This document shows, one piece after another, positions 60,890-64,000 of a stretch of 64,000 nt of DNA. Each line of letters begins with the position of its first letter. Within the stretch, counting starts at the first letter, position 1. This stretch comes from Mycolicibacter engbaekii (GTDB lineage Bacteria > Actinomycetota > Actinomycetes > Mycobacteriales > Mycobacteriaceae). A program made the position numbers and the translations under genes. The notes beneath the pieces are model-generated. The model saw only the letters and a program-made list of their open reading frames with translations. It ran no database searches and was not told the origin of the DNA. Location of the stretch: assembly GCF_002101585.1 (NCBI RefSeq), contig NZ_LQOT01000069.1:62001-126000 (forward strand), read 5' to 3'.

Positions 60890-62380
60890 ATGCATTCGCT
60901 GGGCACAGCCGAGACCGCCGCCGACGAGCGAGTCGACCGGCGACTGCTGATCAACGGCGAGCTGGTGGGCGCCGACACCACCTACCCATCGCTCAACCCG
61001 GCCACCGGAGAAGTGCTCGGCCACGCGCCGGAGGCCGGTGTCGAGCACGCGAGGGCAGCCGTCGCGGCAGCGCGCGAGGCCTTCGACGCAGGCGCCTGGG
61101 CCACCGACACCGAGCTGCGCGTGCGCTGCCTGGATCAGCTGCACCGGGCGCTCGTCGAGCACCGCGACGAACTCGCCGCGCTCACCATTGCCGAGGTCGG
61201 CGCCACCCCGGCGCTGACCCAGGGTGCGCAGCTCGACCAGCCGATCGCGATCGTCCGCTACTACGCCGATCTGCTCAAGACCTATCCGCTGACCGAAGAT
61301 CTCGGCAACGTGGAGAGCCGGGGAATGCTGCACCACCGGTGGGTGGAGAAGGAAGCCGCGGGTGTCGTCGCCGCGATCATCGCCTACAACTACCCCAACC
61401 AGCTGGCCCTGGCCAAGCTGGGCCCCGCGCTGGCAGCCGGCTGCACCGTGGTCCTCAAGGCCGCGCCGGACACCCCGCTGGTGACGCTGGCGCTCGGTGA
61501 GCTGATCGCCAACCACACCGATATCCCGGCCGGGGTGGTCAACGTGATCAGCTCGTCGGACCCGGCGGTCGGAGCGGCCCTGACCACCGACCCAGACGTC
61601 GACATGGTCACCTTCACCGGCTCCACCCCGACCGGGCGGGCCATCATGGCCGCCGCCAGCGGAACCCTCAAGCGGGTCTTCCTGGAACTCGGCGGCAAGT
61701 CCGCGGCGATCATCCTCGACGACGCCGACTTCGCCATGGCCGCGGTCTTCGCGGCGTTCTCGATGGTCACCCACGCCGGTCAGGGTTGTGCCCTGACGTC
61801 GCGGCTGTTGGTGCCCAACAGTCATCACGACGAGATCGTCGAACTGGTCAAGACGAACTTCTCGCACGTGCGTTACGGCGACCCGACCGACCCCACGACC
61901 TACATGGGCCCGCTGATCAGCGCCAGGCAGCGCGACAAGGTCGACGCCATGGTGCAGCGCGCGGTCGCCGCCGGCGCCACGCTGGTGACCGGCGGGGAGA
62001 AGGTCGACCCCGGCTTCTTCTACACCCCGACGCTTCTGACCGGCGTCGATCCCGACAGTGAGATCGCCCAGGAGGAGGTCTTCGGGCCGGTCCTGACGGT
62101 GATCGGCTACGACGACGACGACGATGCGGTCCGGATCGCCAACAACTCGATTTACGGCCTGTCCGGGGCGGTGTTCGGCAGCCAGGACCGGGCGCTGGCG
62201 GTGGCGCGCCGGATCCGCACCGGCACGTTCTCGATCAACGGCGGCAACTACTTCAGCCCGGACGCCCCCTTCGGGGGCTACAAGCAATCCGGCATCGGGC
62301 GCGAGATGGGAGTCTCCGGGCTCGAGGAATTCCTGGAGAGCAAGACCCTTGCCATGCCCGTCGCCGGGGCCCCGGCATGA
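60890..62380 (+). CDS. Aldehyde dehydrogenase (NAD-dependent)
   Basis: A 496-residue ALDH. YNYPNQLALAK (the usual PWN/F segment), FTGSTPTGR, the base in LELGGKSAAI and the nucleophile in HAGQGCALTSR are present. ATG 60890 has GGGAGG upstream. It overlaps the CoA-transferase gene by four bases (ATGA), so oxidation to an acid and CoA activation may be coupled. Confidence 0.92.
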   Translation: MHSLGTAETAADERVDRRLLINGELVGADTTYPSLNPATGEVLGHAPEAGVEHARAAVAAAREAFDAGAWATDTELRVRCLDQLHRALVEHRDELAALTIAEVGATPALTQGAQLDQPIAIVRYYADLLKTYPLTEDLGNVESRGMLHHRWVEKEAAGVVAAIIAYNYPNQLALAKLGPALAAGCTVVLKAAPDTPLVTLALGELIANHTDIPAGVVNVISSSDPAVGAALTTDPDVDMVTFTGSTPTGRAIMAAASGTLKRVFLELGGKSAAIILDDADFAMAAVFAAFSMVTHAGQGCALTSRLLVPNSHHDEIVELVKTNFSHVRYGDPTDPTTYMGPLISARQRDKVDAMVQRAVAAGATLVTGGEKVDPGFFYTPTLLTGVDPDSEIAQEEVFGPVLTVIGYDDDDDAVRIANNSIYGLSGAVFGSQDRALAVARRIRTGTFSINGGNYFSPDAPFGGYKQSGIGREMGVSGLEEFLESKTLAMPVAGAPA

Positions 62381-63582
62381 GGCCGCTCGAGGGTGTTCGT
62401 GTTCTGGAAGTCGCCATGTACGGGTTCGTCCCCTCCGCCGGTGCGGTGCTCGCCGAGTGGGGGGCAGAGGTCATCAAGGTCGAGCATGCGGTGACCGGCG
62501 ACCCGCAGCGGGGCCTGCGCCAGACCGGGATGCTGCGGGTGGAAGGCGATCCGAATCCCAATATCGAGCACGCCAACCGCGGCAAGCGCAGCATCGGCCT
62601 GGACGTTTCGACGCCCGAGGGTCGCGAGGTACTGCTCGAACTGGCGAAGCGCGCCGATGTCTTCCTCACCAGTTTCCTGCCCGGGCACCGCCAGAAGTTC
62701 GGCATGGATGTCGACGACATCCGGGCGGTCAACCCCACGATCGTCTACGCCCGGGGCAGTGCGCTGGGCCCGCGTGGCGTCGAGGCGGACAAGGGCGGCT
62801 ATGACATGACCGCGTTCTGGTGTCGCGCCGGCACCGCCGCCACGATCACACCGCCGGGTATCGAGGGAATGATCGGCCCGCCCGGACCGGCCTACGGCGA
62901 TACCGTCTCGGGTACCAACCTGGCCGGCGGCATTGCCGCGGCTCTGTTCAAGCGCGAGCGCACCGGCGAGCCGTCGGTGGTGGACGTGTCACTGCTGGGC
63001 AGCGGCCTGTGGGCCATGGGGCATACCGTCGCCTTGACCAGTCATCTGGGCGAACGCCTGGTGCAACAGCCGCCGGGTGTGCATGGTTCGCCGATCAACC
63101 CGCTGGTGGGTGTTTACGCGACCGCCGACGAACGCTACATCTCGTTCGTCATGATGCAGCCCACCAAATTCTGGGCCGACGTGTGCGAGCACATGGACCT
63201 CGAGGCCTACATCGACGATCCGCGGTTTTCCACCGCGCAGTCGTTTGCCGAGCACACCCCGGCCGCCGTGGAGATCCTGCGCGAGGCGATGGCCAAGCGC
63301 ACGCTGCCCGAATGGAGTGCGCGGTTTGCCACCCTGGCCGGCCCGTGGGCTCCGGTGCAGGACACCCTGCAGGCGGCGCAGGACACGCAGATCCGAGCCA
63401 ACGAATACCTGGTCACTGCCGGGGAATTGGAGTTGGTGGCCAATCCGGTGCAGTTCGATGTGACCGCCCCGTCGACGGGCCCGGCGCCGGGATTCGCCGA
63501 GCAGACCGACGAGATCCTGGCGGAGCTCGGTCTGGACTGGGACCGGATCATCGAACTCAAGACCGTCGGTGCGGTCACCTAG
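62377..63582 (+). CDS. CoA-transferase family III (CaiB/BaiF)
   Basis: A 401-residue type III CoA-transferase. LEGVRVLEVAMYGFVPSAGAVLAEWGAEVIKVE is the N-terminal CoA-binding opening, ANRGKRSIGLDV follows, and the catalytic aspartate lies in AYGDTVSG (about residue 169). The enzyme would move CoA from a donor thioester to the acid made by the preceding dehydrogenase. It ends the recognisable island. Confidence 0.91.
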   Translation: MRPLEGVRVLEVAMYGFVPSAGAVLAEWGAEVIKVEHAVTGDPQRGLRQTGMLRVEGDPNPNIEHANRGKRSIGLDVSTPEGREVLLELAKRADVFLTSFLPGHRQKFGMDVDDIRAVNPTIVYARGSALGPRGVEADKGGYDMTAFWCRAGTAATITPPGIEGMIGPPGPAYGDTVSGTNLAGGIAAALFKRERTGEPSVVDVSLLGSGLWAMGHTVALTSHLGERLVQQPPGVHGSPINPLVGVYATADERYISFVMMQPTKFWADVCEHMDLEAYIDDPRFSTAQSFAEHTPAAVEILREAMAKRTLPEWSARFATLAGPWAPVQDTLQAAQDTQIRANEYLVTAGELELVANPVQFDVTAPSTGPAPGFAEQTDEILAELGLDWDRIIELKTVGAVT

Positions 63583-63851
63583 GCCAGTAGGAGCTCTTCG
63601 ATGCCGTGTTGCCTGAATTCGCAAGGCCACCCGCCGGGTGCCGTGCGTGTGGCACAGTGCGTAGAACTCTTCGAGCTTGCGATCGGGACCGCGGGAGACC
63701 CGGTTGGTGCCCGGATCGGATTGGCGCACACCATCGGGGACCGACCGCGGTGTGGGCGGTAACCGTTGTGGAAGGGGGCGGTGGTGCGTAGCGGTGCCCG
63801 TGCGGGAGCTCGCCATGCCGTCTGCCGCAACACCGCGGTGGCGGAGGGCTG
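63583..63851. other. Gap with no recognised gene
   Basis: About 270 bp after the CoA-transferase. Short open frames on both strands have no family features I recognise. No operator of either island type is seen here. It may hold gene debris or the promoter of the following ORF. Confidence 0.5.
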
Positions 63852-64000
63852 ATGGTGCTGGGAGCGACCGCGGATCCGCCGTTGGGCGATTCTCTCGACG
63901 GTCCGAGCCGCGGGGCGGCTGCGGGCCGGCATCGGCCGGCCGGCGCGCGGCGCGAACAGCCGGCCTACCTGCGTCCGCTGATCGGGCTGGCCACCGTACT
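63852..64000 (+). CDS. 5' end of an unknown, possibly membrane-anchored protein (cut by window edge)
   Basis: An open frame from ATG 63852 runs off the right edge (49 codons seen). GGAGGG four bases upstream supports the start. About 40 Pro/Ala/Arg-rich residues are followed by AYLRPLIGLATV, which may begin a membrane helix. Such a plan (disordered cytoplasmic tail, then one helix) fits several mycobacterial families, including MCE-type transport proteins, but no call can be made from this fragment. Confidence 0.4.
   Translation, partial: MVLGATADPPLGDSLDGPSRGAAAGRHRPAGARREQPAYLRPLIGLATV

Overview
The window is chromosomal DNA of a mycobacterium, most likely an environmental, fast-growing Mycolicibacterium-type species. 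The first 14 kb gives this away. The order mshD - pst genes - phoU - LytR/CpsA/Psr protein - tRNA-dihydrouridine synthase - desA1 is the Rv0819-Rv0824c neighbourhood of M. tuberculosis. Here it also carries pstS-pstC-pstA and an hrpA helicase gene, as I recall for M. smegmatis. The DNA is GC-rich, GTG and TTG starts are common, and genes are packed with ATGA/GTGA overlaps.

Layout. (1) 1-13.5 kb, core: 3' end of mshD, phosphate transporter pstSCAB, hrpA, then on the minus strand phoU, an LCP cell-wall ligase, dus and desA1. (2) 13.5-21 kb: a TetR gene divergent from SDR - Rieske oxygenase - Baeyer-Villiger-type monooxygenase - SDR - aldehyde dehydrogenase. (3) 21-27 kb: an iron-sulfur flavoreductase divergent from acyl-CoA ligase - two acyl-CoA dehydrogenase subunits - enoyl-CoA hydratase - MeaB-like GTPase. 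(4) 27-30.5 kb: a second TetR and an operon of two paralogous membrane proteins plus lone oxidase subunit III and IV homologues. (5) 30.5-41 kb, mostly minus strand: DapB-like reductase, aldehyde dehydrogenase, third TetR, an acyl-CoA dehydrogenase (+), then a minus-strand operon of CMD-family protein, Rieske oxygenase, unknown small protein, amidohydrolase, NTF2-like protein and an acyl-CoA dehydrogenase pair. (6) 41-51 kb: amidohydrolase, P450 - ferredoxin - DUF1330, then on the minus strand NuoF-like protein - ferredoxin - DUF35/thiolase fusion - hydrolase - beta-hydroxyacid dehydrogenase and P450 - ferredoxin. (7) 51-63.6 kb: two amidohydrolases with a Rieske ferredoxin and a hydrolase, an acyl-CoA dehydrogenase pair, SDR - mycofactocin-type SDR - ferredoxin - P450, and aldehyde dehydrogenase - CoA-transferase. 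The window ends in a truncated ORF.

Taken together, 14.5-63.6 kb looks like one large catabolic island. Three P450s with ferredoxins, two Rieske oxygenases with a Rieske ferredoxin and an FNR-type reductase, and a Baeyer-Villiger-type enzyme would oxidise and open rings. Dehydrogenases would make acids, and a ligase or CoA-transferase would activate them. Seven acyl-CoA dehydrogenase polypeptides, a hydratase and a DUF35/thiolase aldolase-like fusion would carry out beta-oxidation or retro-aldol shortening. The parts list resembles steroid or terpenoid breakdown, but no steroid-nucleus genes (extradiol dioxygenase, ketosteroid dehydrogenase) are seen, so the substrate is unknown.

The strongest new signal is regulatory. 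A palindrome GAGAATnnnATTCTC occurs perfectly five times and once with one mismatch, always in a promoter region of this island. One copy lies in front of the TetR gene at 33.1-33.8 kb, so that protein is the likely repressor of the whole island. A second, distinct palindrome, TAGCCGnnCGGCTA, flanks the TetR gene at 27.4 kb and its oxidase-like operon. I saw no tRNA, rRNA, CRISPR array, insertion sequence or prophage.
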